A stretch of DNA of 64,000 nucleotides. Source: Ferrovibrio sp046294345. GTDB lineage: Bacteria > Pseudomonadota > Alphaproteobacteria > Ferrovibrionales > Ferrovibrionaceae. Below, one piece after another: positions 34,718 through 44,041 of the stretch (positions are counted from its first letter, which is position 1; each line of letters opens with the position of its first letter). The position numbers were made by a program, and so were the translations under genes. The notes beneath the pieces are model-generated. The model had not been told where the DNA came from and did no database searches. It worked only from the letters and a program-made list of their open reading frames with translations. The stretch spans positions 1-64,000 of the forward strand of contig JBKBJT010000018.1 in NCBI GenBank assembly GCA_046294345.1. The letters run 5' to 3'.

Positions 34718-36859
34718 TCAGCCGCCGGCCTTCACCCGGGCACGGAAGGCATGCAGTAACGGCTCGGTATAGCCATTTGGCTGCTGCACGCCCTCGAAAA
34801 CGAGCGCTCGTGCCGCCTGATACGCCAGGCTATCGTCTGGATTAGTCGCCATAGGGCGATAAGCCGCGTCGCCGGCATTCTGTGCGTCCACCTTTGCGGC
34901 CATCCGGCGGAAGGCGGCATCCACCTGCTCGACCGTGCAGACCCGGTGCAGCAGCCAGTTGGCCATGTGCTGGGATGAAATGCGCAGGGTCGCGCGGTCT
35001 TCCATCAGGCCGATATCGTGGATGTCGGGAACCTTGGAGCAGCCGATGCCCTGATCCACCCAGCGCACCACATAACCCAGAATGCCCTGGGCGTTGTTGT
35101 CCAGTTCGTCGCGCACATCCTGCTCGGAGAAATTCTGTCCCGTAGCCAGCGGAATGGTCAGCAGCGCGGCCAGCGGCGGCACCGGCTGCTTCGCCACTTC
35201 GGCCTGACGAGCGAAAACGTCCACGACATGGTAATGCGTGGCATGCAGGGTCGCCGCCGTTGGGCTCGGCACCCAGGCGGTGTTGGCGCCGGTCTTCGGA
35301 TGGCCGATCTTCTGTTCCAGCATGTCGGCCATGCGGTCGGGTGCAGCCCACATGCCCTTGCCGATCTGCGCTTTGCCGGAAAGGCCGCAGGTCAGACCGA
35401 TAGCCACGTTGCGTTCCTCATAGGCCTTGATCCAGGCACTGGCCTTCATGTCGGCCTTGCGGACCATCGGGCCGGCCTGCATCGAGGTATGCATCTCGTC
35501 GCCGGTGCGATCCAGGAAGCCGGTATTGATGAAGACGATGCGGTCCTTCACAGCATGGATGCAGGCCGCGAGATTCGCCGAGGTACGGCGTTCCTCATCC
35601 ATCACGCCGACCTTCACGGTGTGGCGCGCCAGGCCCAGAATGTCCTCGACGGCATCAAACAGACGGTTGGTGAACGCTGCTTCTTCCGGCCCGTGCATCT
35701 TCGGCTTCACGATATAGACCGAACCGGCACGGCTGTTGACGAAACGCCCGCGCCGCTTGAGGTCGTGGATCGCGATGAGGCTGGTGACGATCCCGTCCAG
35801 GATACCTTCCGGGGCTTCCGAGCCATCGGGCAGGCGGATTGCTGGCGTCGTCATCAGATGGCCGACATTGCGCACGAACAGCAGGCTGCGGCCCGGCAGG
35901 ACCAGTTTGCCGCCATCAGGTGCGGTATAGTCGCGATCGGGCTCGAGCGCACGCGTCATGCTGCGGCCGCCCTTGTCGAAGGTGGCGCTGAGATCGCCCT
36001 GCATCAGGCCGAGCCAGTTGGCATAGGCCTCCACCTTGTCGTCGGCATCGACGGCGGCGACGGAATCCTCCAAATCGACGATGGTGGTGAGCGCAGACTC
36101 CAAGATCACGTCGGCCATGCCGGCCGGATCGCCCTTCCCGACCGGATGAGCGCGGTCGATCACCAGTTCGATATGCAGGCCGTTATGCTTCAGCAGAACA
36201 GCGCTGGGGCTAGCCACATCGCCGCGATAGCCGGCGAAGGCAGTCGCATCCTTCAGTGCGGGCGACAGCTTCCCGTCCTTGATTGACCAGCCCTTCACGT
36301 CGGCATGGCTGCCAGAGGCCAACGGCACGGCCTGATCGAGGAAGGCTTTCGCCTTCGCGATCACCTTGGCGCCGCGCGCCGGGTCATAGCCCTTCTTTTC
36401 GGTTGCATCATGCGGAATCGCGTCTGTCCCATAATAGGCATCGTAGAGGCTGCCCCAGCGCGCATTGGCGGCATTCAGCAGGAAGCGTGCATTCAGCACC
36501 GGCACCACCAGCTGCGGTCCGGCCATGCGGGCGATCTCGTCATCCACCTTCGTGGTGCTAACCTTGAACGGCGCCGGCTCAGGCACGAGGTAGCCGATTT
36601 CGCGCAGGAAGGCTTCGTAAGCGGCGGCCTCATGCGGCTTGCCGCGCTGTGCCACATGCCAGGCGTCGATCTTCGCCTGCAACTCGTCCCGCTTGGCCAA
36701 CAGGGCGCGGTTTTCCGGCGTGAAGCGTGCGAAGATGCCGGCCATGCCCGCCCAGAAATCCTTCGGCTCGATCCCGGTGCCGGGCAGCGCCTGGTCGTCG
36801 ATGAAACGGGCGAGGCTCTCGGCCACTGCAAGGCCGGCGCGATCTGTGGTTCTGCTCAT
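34718..36859 (-). CDS. glcB: Malate synthase G
   Basis: 713 residues from ATG 36859 (MSRTTDRAG); longer in-frame starts belong to the spacer. Length fits the G isoform (~720). Conserved pieces include SALTTIVDLEDSVAAVD, RSLLFVRNVGHLMTTPA, VKPKMHGPEEAAFTN, VKVGVMDEERRTSANL and IGKGMWAAPDRMADML. It condenses glyoxylate with acetyl-CoA to malate. It ends convergently next to the xylose dehydrogenase and is divergent from a LysR regulator across 115 bases. Confidence 0.95.
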   Translation of the reverse strand: MSRTTDRAGLAVAESLARFIDDQALPGTGIEPKDFWAGMAGIFARFTPENRALLAKRDELQAKIDAWHVAQRGKPHEAAAYEAFLREIGYLVPEPAPFKVSTTKVDDEIARMAGPQLVVPVLNARFLLNAANARWGSLYDAYYGTDAIPHDATEKKGYDPARGAKVIAKAKAFLDQAVPLASGSHADVKGWSIKDGKLSPALKDATAFAGYRGDVASPSAVLLKHNGLHIELVIDRAHPVGKGDPAGMADVILESALTTIVDLEDSVAAVDADDKVEAYANWLGLMQGDLSATFDKGGRSMTRALEPDRDYTAPDGGKLVLPGRSLLFVRNVGHLMTTPAIRLPDGSEAPEGILDGIVTSLIAIHDLKRRGRFVNSRAGSVYIVKPKMHGPEEAAFTNRLFDAVEDILGLARHTVKVGVMDEERRTSANLAACIHAVKDRIVFINTGFLDRTGDEMHTSMQAGPMVRKADMKASAWIKAYEERNVAIGLTCGLSGKAQIGKGMWAAPDRMADMLEQKIGHPKTGANTAWVPSPTAATLHATHYHVVDVFARQAEVAKQPVPPLAALLTIPLATGQNFSEQDVRDELDNNAQGILGYVVRWVDQGIGCSKVPDIHDIGLMEDRATLRISSQHMANWLLHRVCTVEQVDAAFRRMAAKVDAQNAGDAAYRPMATNPDDSLAYQAARALVFEGVQQPNGYTEPLLHAFRARVKAGG

Positions 36860-36917
36860 GGGCGTTTCCCGGAATTCTGCTGTCGACTCAATGGGGCCCA
36901 CCATAGCAGCCCCATCA

Positions 36918-36934
36918 TTCATTCTGTAGATGAA
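36918..36934. promoter_or_regulatory. LysR-type dyad between glcB and the LysR gene
   Basis: TTCAT-N7-ATGAA, a perfect 17-base inverted repeat of the size expected for LysR regulators, about 40 bases from the LysR ATG and 60 from the glcB ATG. The rest of the 115-base gap shows no other clear motif. Confidence 0.4.
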
Positions 36935-36974
36935 AAGAATTGAAAGCAGTCGTTCTCTGTGAGAAATAATAATC

Positions 36975-37883
36975 ATGGACAGGGAATACGAACTGTATGC
37001 CCGTGTGATCGAAAGCGGCAGCCTGGCCGCCGCTGGCCGTACCATGGGCCTCTCGCCGGCCATGGTCTCCAAGCGGATTGCCCGGCTGGAGGAGCGGCTG
37101 GGCGCCCGGCTGCTGCATCGGACCACCCGCAAGCTGACCACCACGGAGGCGGGCCAGCGGTTCTACGAACGCGTGGTCGATATCCTGGCCGCCTCCCGCG
37201 AGGCGGAAAGCCTGGTCAGCGCCGCCGATGGCGCCCCCGCCGGGCGGCTGCGCATCACCGCCCCTACCTCTTTCGGCCGCCTGCATGTGGCGCCGCACCT
37301 GAAACCCTTCCTGGAGCGCTGGCCACGCCTGAAGCTGGAAATCGACCTGTCGGATGCCTATGTCGACCTGCTGGCGGAACGGATCGATCTGGCGATCCGC
37401 ATCGCGCCCGCCATTAGCGGCGGCCTGACCGGGCTGCGGCTGGCGCCCAACCGACGCGTCCTCTGCGCAAGCCCGGATTACCTGAAACAGCATGGCGAGC
37501 CGAGAAAACTCAGCGATCTGAACCGACACCACCTATTGGCGGCTGTGGCGCAACTGCCCTGGCGACTGCAGGGCCGCAATGGCCCGGTCGTTGTGCCGGG
37601 CGAAAGCACCGTGCGCACCAATTCCAGCGAGGTGGTGCGCGAACTGGCTCTGGCCGGGATGGGCATCGCGCTGCGTTCGACCTGGGATATCGGGCCGGAT
37701 TTACGGGCCGGCCGCCTCCGCGTGGTCCTGCCCGGGCATCCGGGCGCCAGCGATGTGGGGATATTCGCCGTCTATCCGCCAGCCAAGTTTGTGCCGGCGG
37801 CCGTGCATGCCTTCATAGCCTATCTGCAGGAATTGTATGGACCGGAGCCGTTCTGGGACCGCGACCTGGCCATCCCGGCCTGA
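36975..37883 (+). CDS. LysR-family transcriptional regulator
   Basis: 302 residues. N-terminal winged helix-turn-helix (SGSLAAAGRTMGLSPAMVSKRIARLE; LLHRTTRKLTTTEAG) and a C-terminal effector domain of the substrate-binding type (GRLRITAPTSFGRLHVAPHL, DLLAERIDLAIRI). Divergent from glcB, so autoregulation and control of malate synthase by a C2 metabolite are likely, by position only. Confidence 0.92.
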   Translation: MDREYELYARVIESGSLAAAGRTMGLSPAMVSKRIARLEERLGARLLHRTTRKLTTTEAGQRFYERVVDILAASREAESLVSAADGAPAGRLRITAPTSFGRLHVAPHLKPFLERWPRLKLEIDLSDAYVDLLAERIDLAIRIAPAISGGLTGLRLAPNRRVLCASPDYLKQHGEPRKLSDLNRHHLLAAVAQLPWRLQGRNGPVVVPGESTVRTNSSEVVRELALAGMGIALRSTWDIGPDLRAGRLRVVLPGHPGASDVGIFAVYPPAKFVPAAVHAFIAYLQELYGPEPFWDRDLAIPA

Positions 37884-37953
37884 CCCCATCCTGATCTGAC
37901 CGTTGACCAGAATCAAAACTTGGCCCGGTGATTGGGGTTATGAAGGTTGCAGG

Positions 37954-39063
37954 TCACCATGGCGCCGCATGTCGGTCGCCGAACAGGCTGTAGTACAAAG
38001 GTTTGGTTGCTTCCAGGACGCGGTCTTTGCGTTCAGGCGAAGACGTCCAGGCGAATTCGATCTCCCAGGCGGAGTGTCCGGCCATGAAGAATCGTGCGGG
38101 TCCATCGATGAAACTGTCACCGCTGCCGGCAGTCAAGCCGACGGCCTGCGGGTACCAGGCGCCACCGGCCACCAGCCGCATCGGTGCGCTCCATGATGCC
38201 GGATTGTCCGGCGTCCGCGTCACCGAGACATAGATGCCTTCCTGGAGCATGTTGTGAAAACCGCCCGCGGTATGATTGAGCAGCATGACAAAGGCATCGA
38301 GCTGGCGATTGAAATGGATCGCCGGTCCCCAGAAGGCGTCCGGATCGACATGACGCCAGCCGCGCCGTGTCGGCCAGAGTGGCACCGGCAACCGACCGGT
38401 GGCGCTCACCCATTCAGAGCCGTTCCACAATTCAAGCGCCGAGGCCGGATGATCGCGTGTGGCGATCGGAAAGCGGGCCATCGCGATGCCCTGTGCGGCC
38501 TCGTCGGCGACATAGCTGGAAAAGGCGAGATAGAAATACTGCCCTGCCCGATCCGGAACGACGCAGAAGTCGCCATAGCCGCCAGCCAGGAAACCGTTGT
38601 CATAACCGATATCGGCGAGATGGACCGGAGCCCGCAGCATCTCGTCCAGGAAATGCCAGGAGAGGCCTCCGTCATCCGATGCGATGGCGCCGATATGCGG
38701 CACGAACAGTTTAGCCGGGCCGCCAACGAACTCTTCGGCATGATACCAGCCATACAGGCGGCCGGTAGCAGGATCGCGCCAGACAGCCTCGATCCACTTG
38801 CCCAACGTGGGTTCGGGTTCGTCGATCCAGCGCACGGCCTGCGGCGGCTGCCCGTCCCGCAGCCCGGTGGCAAAAAGCCGCCGGTAGGTATGGCCGCGCG
38901 GCTGGTAATGCGAAAAAAAGACCAGCATGCCGCTGTCATCGCTCAGGACGGGACTGTTGGCATCGGTGCGGACAAAATCCGGCGTATGAAGGGTGAGCGG
39001 TCGCGCGGCCCGCAGCAATACCTGCAGACGGCCATCCGATATTTCGGCAATGATATCTCCCAT
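37954..39063 (-). CDS. Asp-box (BNR-like) protein of unknown function
   Basis: 369 residues, without an obvious signal peptide. One clear Asp-box (ASDDGGLSW, residues ~130-138) and several similar segments (VLSDDSGMLVFFSHYQ, DFCVVPDRAGQYFYLAFSSY) point to a beta-propeller of the sialidase or five-bladed glycosidase type. Catalytic residues cannot be assigned. It is convergent with the LysR gene and diverges from a GH1 beta-glucosidase gene, so a role with plant or microbial glycans is plausible. Confidence 0.7.
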   Translation of the reverse strand: MGDIIAEISDGRLQVLLRAARPLTLHTPDFVRTDANSPVLSDDSGMLVFFSHYQPRGHTYRRLFATGLRDGQPPQAVRWIDEPEPTLGKWIEAVWRDPATGRLYGWYHAEEFVGGPAKLFVPHIGAIASDDGGLSWHFLDEMLRAPVHLADIGYDNGFLAGGYGDFCVVPDRAGQYFYLAFSSYVADEAAQGIAMARFPIATRDHPASALELWNGSEWVSATGRLPVPLWPTRRGWRHVDPDAFWGPAIHFNRQLDAFVMLLNHTAGGFHNMLQEGIYVSVTRTPDNPASWSAPMRLVAGGAWYPQAVGLTAGSGDSFIDGPARFFMAGHSAWEIEFAWTSSPERKDRVLEATKPLYYSLFGDRHAAPW

Positions 39064-39110
39064 CGCCTCAGCCTAACCGATCACCGGGCCGGCGCAGAAG
39101 GCCTGAAAAC

Positions 39111-40463
39111 ATGAATCGATTGACCGCGCGTCCCGCCGAAACCTTCCTCTGGGGTGTCTCGACCTCTTCCTACCAGATCGAGGGGGCCACCAAGGCCGAT
39201 GGCCGGGGCCCCAGCATCTGGGATACCTTCTGCCAGCAGAAGGATCGCATCGCCAATGGCGATACCGGCGATATTGCCTGCGATCACTATCATCGCTTCC
39301 CCGAAGACATCGCGCTGATGCGGGATATGGGTGTGAAAGCCTACCGTTTCTCGGTGGCATGGCCGCGTCTGCTGCCAACGGGCCGGGGGCATTTCAATGA
39401 GGCCGGCGCCGCATTCTACGACCGGCTGATCGATGGCCTGCTGGAGGCAGGGATCGAACCCTGGCTCTGCCTGTATCACTGGGATCTGCCGCAGGCGCTG
39501 GATGACGAAGGTGGTTGGCTCAGCCGTGACGCTGCCGGCTGGTTCGCCGATTACGCCACGCTGGTGGCGCGACGTTATGGCGACCGGGTGAAGCGTTTCG
39601 CGACGTTCAACGAGCCGGGCGTCTTCGCCCTGTTCGGTTTCGGTTTCGGCTGGCAACCGCCAGGCGTCATCGATGCCGATGCCCATCGCAAGGCGATCCA
39701 TCACGTGAACCTGGCCCATGGCGCTGCCGTCGATGCCCTGCGCTCCGGCGTATCGCAGGCCAGCATCGGCGTGATCCACAACATGCAGCCCTGCCTGCCG
39801 GCCTCAGCCGCGCTGGAAGATCTCGCCGCCGCCGCACGCCTGCACATGCACTGGAACCAGGCTTTCCCCGACCCGCAGATTCTCGGCTACTATCCGAAAA
39901 CCCTGGCCGATGAGCTTGCACCGCTGATCGTGCCCGGCGACATGGCGCGCATCTGCCGGCCGCTGGACTGGCTTGGCATCAATCATTATTCGCCGATCTA
40001 TGCGCGCGGCGACAAGGATGCGCCACTCGGGTATGCCTGGGCCGGACCGCCGGCCGGCATGCCGCAGTCCGAAATTGGCTGGCAGGTGCAGCCCGATGCC
40101 TTCCGCGACATCCTGTTGGATGCCTCAAAACGTTACCGCCTGCCGATCTATGTGACCGAGAACGGCACGGGTGGCCGCGACCAGCTCGACCATACCGGCA
40201 ACGTGAGGGACCAGCACCGGATCGATTATCTTAATGCCTATATCGGCGCGATGGAGACCGCGATTGCGGCTGGCGCCGACGTGCGGGGCTATTTCGTCTG
40301 GTCCCTGCTCGACAATTTCGAATGGGGTGCAGGCTATGGCGACCGGTTCGGCCTTGTCTATGTCGATTATCCGACGTTGCGCCGCATCCCAAAGGCGTCT
40401 GCTCGCTGGTATGCCGAGCGCATCTTGCGCGAGACGGCAATCCGTCCAACCGGCAACCCATGA
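39111..40463 (+). CDS. Glycoside hydrolase family 1 beta-glucosidase
   Basis: 450 residues, cytoplasmic. The GH1 signature is complete: FLWGVSTSSYQIEGA at the start, acid/base Glu in TFNEPG and nucleophile Glu in YVTENGTGG, then YFVWSLLDNFEWGAGY. It hydrolyses beta-glucosides, possibly cellobiose, giving glucose for the glucokinase whose gene overlaps its stop (ATGA). Other beta-glycosides (galactosides, xylosides) cannot be excluded. Confidence 0.93.
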   Translation: MNRLTARPAETFLWGVSTSSYQIEGATKADGRGPSIWDTFCQQKDRIANGDTGDIACDHYHRFPEDIALMRDMGVKAYRFSVAWPRLLPTGRGHFNEAGAAFYDRLIDGLLEAGIEPWLCLYHWDLPQALDDEGGWLSRDAAGWFADYATLVARRYGDRVKRFATFNEPGVFALFGFGFGWQPPGVIDADAHRKAIHHVNLAHGAAVDALRSGVSQASIGVIHNMQPCLPASAALEDLAAAARLHMHWNQAFPDPQILGYYPKTLADELAPLIVPGDMARICRPLDWLGINHYSPIYARGDKDAPLGYAWAGPPAGMPQSEIGWQVQPDAFRDILLDASKRYRLPIYVTENGTGGRDQLDHTGNVRDQHRIDYLNAYIGAMETAIAAGADVRGYFVWSLLDNFEWGAGYGDRFGLVYVDYPTLRRIPKASARWYAERILRETAIRPTGNP

Positions 40464-41434
40464 ACAGCCACCCAAGAACTCTGCTGGGCGATATCGGTGG
40501 CACGAACCTGCGGTTCGCGCAGATGGTGGACGGAGCCTGCGGCCCTATTACGACCTATCCCCGCGCCGCGTATGGTGATATGGGCGAAGCCATCGCGGCC
40601 TATCTTGACGCATCGGCCTCTTCTCCCCCCGATAGGCTGGCCCTGGCGGTTGCCGGACCGATGAGGAATGGCTGCGTTGTCATGACGAATGCTGCGTGGC
40701 GGATTGATGCCATGGACCTACGGCAGCGCCTGAAGATTCCGCACGTTCATCTGGTCAACGATTTTGTTGCCACCGCATGGTCCCTGCCTTCGTTGTCTGC
40801 CGGCGATGTTCAACAAATCGGTGGCGGGTTGCCACAGCCGGACGGCGTGAAGGTGGCCTGTGGGCCCGGTACGGGTCTTGGTGTCAGCGCCTTCATACCG
40901 ATGGAAGGCGCTGGCCGCGTGATTGCCAGCGAGGCCGGCCATATCACCCTGGCCGCGCAGACTGTCGACGAGGATGCCGTTCTAGCCCGGCTGCGAGAGA
41001 CGTTCGGCCATGTCTCGGCCGAACGCGTCATCTCCGGGCCCGGACTGGTAAACCTGTACCAGGCGCTGGCCGCTTTGTCGCAGTCGAGTGCGCCGATTCA
41101 GTCGGCTGCCGAAATTGTCGACGCCGCGCGTGAAGGGCGTTGCGAGCTGTGCATTCGCGCGCTGGCACTGTTCTGCGCCTTTCTGGGTGGATTTGCGGGC
41201 GATCTGGCATTGACCTTCGGCGGCAGCGGCGGGCTTTACCTGGCCGGCGGCATCCTGCCCCACCTGGTCGACCTGTTGCAGGCCTCCGATTTTCGAAAGC
41301 GTTTCGAGACCAAAGGGCGCCTTCGCGACTATCTGGCGCCGATACCGGTTTTTGTGATCCTGCATCCCGAACCGGCCATTCTCGGTTTGCAGGCCATGAT
41401 CGCGGCCAGGTGTTTTCAGGAGGCCGCCCGGTGA
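40460..41434 (+). CDS. glk: Glucokinase
   Basis: 324 residues from ATG 40460, overlapping the GH1 stop. ROK-independent Glk type: phosphate loop LLGDIGGTNLRFAQM, AVAGPMRNG, LVNDFVATAWSLP with the catalytic Asp, PGTGLGVSAFIP and a C-terminal FGGSGGLYLAGGI. It phosphorylates glucose released by the beta-glucosidase. Its TGA overlaps the GTG start of the transporter gene. Confidence 0.93.
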   Translation: MNSHPRTLLGDIGGTNLRFAQMVDGACGPITTYPRAAYGDMGEAIAAYLDASASSPPDRLALAVAGPMRNGCVVMTNAAWRIDAMDLRQRLKIPHVHLVNDFVATAWSLPSLSAGDVQQIGGGLPQPDGVKVACGPGTGLGVSAFIPMEGAGRVIASEAGHITLAAQTVDEDAVLARLRETFGHVSAERVISGPGLVNLYQALAALSQSSAPIQSAAEIVDAAREGRCELCIRALALFCAFLGGFAGDLALTFGGSGGLYLAGGILPHLVDLLQASDFRKRFETKGRLRDYLAPIPVFVILHPEPAILGLQAMIAARCFQEAAR

Positions 41435-43284
41435 CCTCTCCAGCCCCCGCCGAGAAACCGCCGGTCTCGTCCATCGGGCTGACTTCGGATTTCCTGCACC
41501 TGGCGCGGCCCTATTGGGGCGGCCCCGAACGGTGGACGGCGTGGTTTCTGCTGATCGCCATCGTCGTTCTGGCGGTGGCGCAGGTGCTGCTGGCCATCCG
41601 CCTCAACCTTTGGAACGCCGACCTGTTTGATGCCCTGGAGCGGCGCTCCATGGAAGGATTTATGCATCAGGTGCTTGTTTTCGTGCTGATCGTGCTGGGC
41701 ACAATGGCAATCAACGCCGTGCATCTTCACTTCAAGCGCAAGCTGCAACTCGGCTGGCGGGAATGGCTCACAGACCGTCTGGTCAACGAATGGATGCGGG
41801 ATGGCCGCCAATTCCGGCTGAGCATGGTGCCCGGCAGCCACAGCAATCCCGATGGCCGCATCGCCGAGGATATCCGGATCGCCACCGAGGCGGCCGTCGA
41901 TCTGTTTCACTCGCTGATCTACTGCATTCTGCTATTGGTCAGTTTCATCGGCATTTTGTGGATTCTCTCCGGCGATCTACCGTTGCATATCGATGGCATG
42001 GAATTCAGCCTGCCCGGCCACATGGTCTGGCTGGCCTTCCTGTATTCCGGTGTCGGTTCCGCGCTGGCCATGTTCATCGGCAGGGCCCTTGTTTCGGCTG
42101 CCGACAATCGCCAGACCGTGGAAGCCGATCTGCGCTACGCGCTGGGCCGCAGTCGTGAAAATGCCGAGGCCATTGCCGTCGCCCGCGGCGAGGCCGATGA
42201 ACGCGGTTTCCTGCTGCGACTGTTTTCGCCGGTAGCCGAGGCCTGGCATAACCAGACGGAAGGGCTGCGCCGCCTGATCCTGTTTTCGTCCGCCTACAGC
42301 ACGGTGGCGGCAGTATTCCCCATCCTGGTCAGCACGCCGCGTTATCTGCTGGGCGAGATCAGCTTGGGCGGACTGATGCAGACGGCGCAGGCCTTCCAGC
42401 AGGCCACTGCGGCGCTGTCCTGGCCGATCGACAATTTTCCGCGTCTGGCCGAATTGCGGGCCTCGGCCGAACGTGTGCTGGAACTGCATAACGCCGTGAC
42501 CGAAGCGGAAGCGCGGGACAAGGCCGGGCCGGGCATGCAGCGCATTACTGTTGTCCCCAGCGACAAGCCCGGTTTGAACTTCCATGATGTGACCCTGGCG
42601 GAACCGGACCAGCGCATACTTGCCGCCGGCCTGTCGCTCGATATCCAGAAAGGCGAGCGGGTGCTGCTGACCGGGGACCAGCATGCGGCCGCGATTTTGT
42701 GCAAGGCCGTGGCCGGCGTATGGCCATGGGGCCGGGGACGGATCGAAGTCCCTGCGGAGTCCATGGCTCTGCTGCCGCAACGTCCCTATATGCCGCCGGG
42801 CAGCCTGCGCCATGCCCTGCTCTACCCGGATGCGCCAGCCAAGGCCGATGATGCAACCCTCGCCGATATCCTTCGCCGGGTTGATCTTGAGTTTCTGGTG
42901 CCGCAACTGGATGCGGAAACGGAGTGGAGCCAGACACTCAGTCCCGGCGACCTGCAGCGCATTGGGTTTGCCAGGCTGTTGCTGCACCGCCCGGCCTGGA
43001 TCCTGATCGACCAGGCCACCGATGGCATCGACGAGCAGTCCGAGCTGGCGCTGATGCATGTGCTGACCGATTTGCTCCCCGACGCCACCATACTGGCCGT
43101 CGGACATCATAGCGGGCAGAATGGCTTCTTCACGCGCCATCTCCAGCTTCAGCGCTCGGAAGCCGGCATGATCCAGCTGCAGGAGGAACCGGCAGTCGTT
43201 CCGCCCCAAATGCCTGAGAAATCGCGGCTCGGCCGGATCGGCAGGCTGATTGATCTGGTACGCGCCGGGCTTGGCGAGGGCTGA
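41431..43284 (+). CDS. SbmA/YddA-type transporter with an inactivated ABC ATPase domain
   Basis: 617 residues from GTG 41431. Residues ~30-340 are a SbmA/BacA-like membrane part (WNADLFDALERRSM, RWREWLTDRLVNEWM-like segment, GRIAEDIRIATEAAVD, FPRLAELRASAERVL). Residues ~380-600 are ABC ATPase-like, but Walker A reads G415-D-Q-H-A-A-A-I-L-C with no Lys-Ser/Thr, the signature is LSPGDLQR and the catalytic Glu after Walker B is Gln528 (ILIDQATDG). His559 of the H-loop remains. ATP hydrolysis by the usual mechanism is not possible. SbmA itself works without an ATPase, driven by protons, so transport may persist. Confidence 0.88.
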   Translation: MTSPAPAEKPPVSSIGLTSDFLHLARPYWGGPERWTAWFLLIAIVVLAVAQVLLAIRLNLWNADLFDALERRSMEGFMHQVLVFVLIVLGTMAINAVHLHFKRKLQLGWREWLTDRLVNEWMRDGRQFRLSMVPGSHSNPDGRIAEDIRIATEAAVDLFHSLIYCILLLVSFIGILWILSGDLPLHIDGMEFSLPGHMVWLAFLYSGVGSALAMFIGRALVSAADNRQTVEADLRYALGRSRENAEAIAVARGEADERGFLLRLFSPVAEAWHNQTEGLRRLILFSSAYSTVAAVFPILVSTPRYLLGEISLGGLMQTAQAFQQATAALSWPIDNFPRLAELRASAERVLELHNAVTEAEARDKAGPGMQRITVVPSDKPGLNFHDVTLAEPDQRILAAGLSLDIQKGERVLLTGDQHAAAILCKAVAGVWPWGRGRIEVPAESMALLPQRPYMPPGSLRHALLYPDAPAKADDATLADILRRVDLEFLVPQLDAETEWSQTLSPGDLQRIGFARLLLHRPAWILIDQATDGIDEQSELALMHVLTDLLPDATILAVGHHSGQNGFFTRHLQLQRSEAGMIQLQEEPAVVPPQMPEKSRLGRIGRLIDLVRAGLGEG

Positions 43285-43348
43285 TCCAGATCAAGGCTCG
43301 CTGCCACGCGGTCCGCTATGAATCCACGCAAGCAGTCAATGCCGGCGG

Positions 43349-44041
43349 ATGACGCGGATGACGCCTGGGAGAAAACAACAGGGGCAATATTCGGAAGAGC
43401 TGGTGGCCATACCGCCATTCGGCCTTGAAGGGCTGCTTGTGCTGCCCTCCCCCTGTCGTGCCGTAGTCATCTTCGCGCATGGTAGCGGCAGCAGCCGGAA
43501 CAGCCCTCGCAACCGTCATGTGGCGGCCGCCTTGCAGCAGGCCGGTTTCGGTACCCTGCTGTTCGATCTGCTCGCTGAATCCGAGGCAGGAAACCGTGAT
43601 CTGGTCTTCGATATCGAGCTGCTGGCCGAGCGACTGCTCCTGGCCACGAAATGGCTGGGTCAGCGTATGGAACATATGCCCCCGCGCATCGGCTATTTCG
43701 GCGCCAGTACCGGCGCCGCCGCCGCCCTGGTCGCCGCCGCCCAGCCTGATTGTCCCGTGGGCGCCATCGTCAGCCGTGGCGGCCGGCCCGATCTGGCCGG
43801 TGCCGCACTGACCCGGGTTGCCGCGCCAACCCTGCTGATCGTTGGCAGCCTTGATCGTGAAGTGCTGGGGCTCAACCGTCAGGCCATGGCGCATATGCGT
43901 TGCAAGACCAGGCTGCTGGTCGTACCGGGCGCCACGCATCTCTTCGAGGAAGCCGGTACACTGGATCAGGTGATCGACCATGCCGGCGCCTGGTTCAGTC
44001 AACACCTATTAGACGACGGGGCGGCAGATGTTTCTGGATAG
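43349..44041 (+). CDS. Alpha/beta hydrolase, dienelactone-hydrolase-like
   Basis: 230 residues. Hydrolase hallmarks: oxyanion loop FAHGSGSSRNSPRN, nucleophile elbow GASTG, and a His near the end (PGATHLFEE) with an Asp in GSLDREVLG. The overlap of 14 bases with the phosphoribosyltransferase gene suggests linked function; the same two domains are fused into one protein in other bacteria. Substrate not assignable. Confidence 0.85.
   Translation: MTRMTPGRKQQGQYSEELVAIPPFGLEGLLVLPSPCRAVVIFAHGSGSSRNSPRNRHVAAALQQAGFGTLLFDLLAESEAGNRDLVFDIELLAERLLLATKWLGQRMEHMPPRIGYFGASTGAAAALVAAAQPDCPVGAIVSRGGRPDLAGAALTRVAAPTLLIVGSLDREVLGLNRQAMAHMRCKTRLLVVPGATHLFEEAGTLDQVIDHAGAWFSQHLLDDGAADVSG

Noticed and set aside
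36891..36905. GGGGCCCACCAT-like imperfect palindrome near the glcB start
   Set aside because: Short, imperfect and easily expected in this GC context; the TTCAT-N7-ATGAA dyad is a better operator.
34718..37144. Longer malate synthase G starting 95 codons upstream
   Set aside because: The extension crosses the divergent promoter region and into the LysR gene; ATG 36859 gives the family's normal length.
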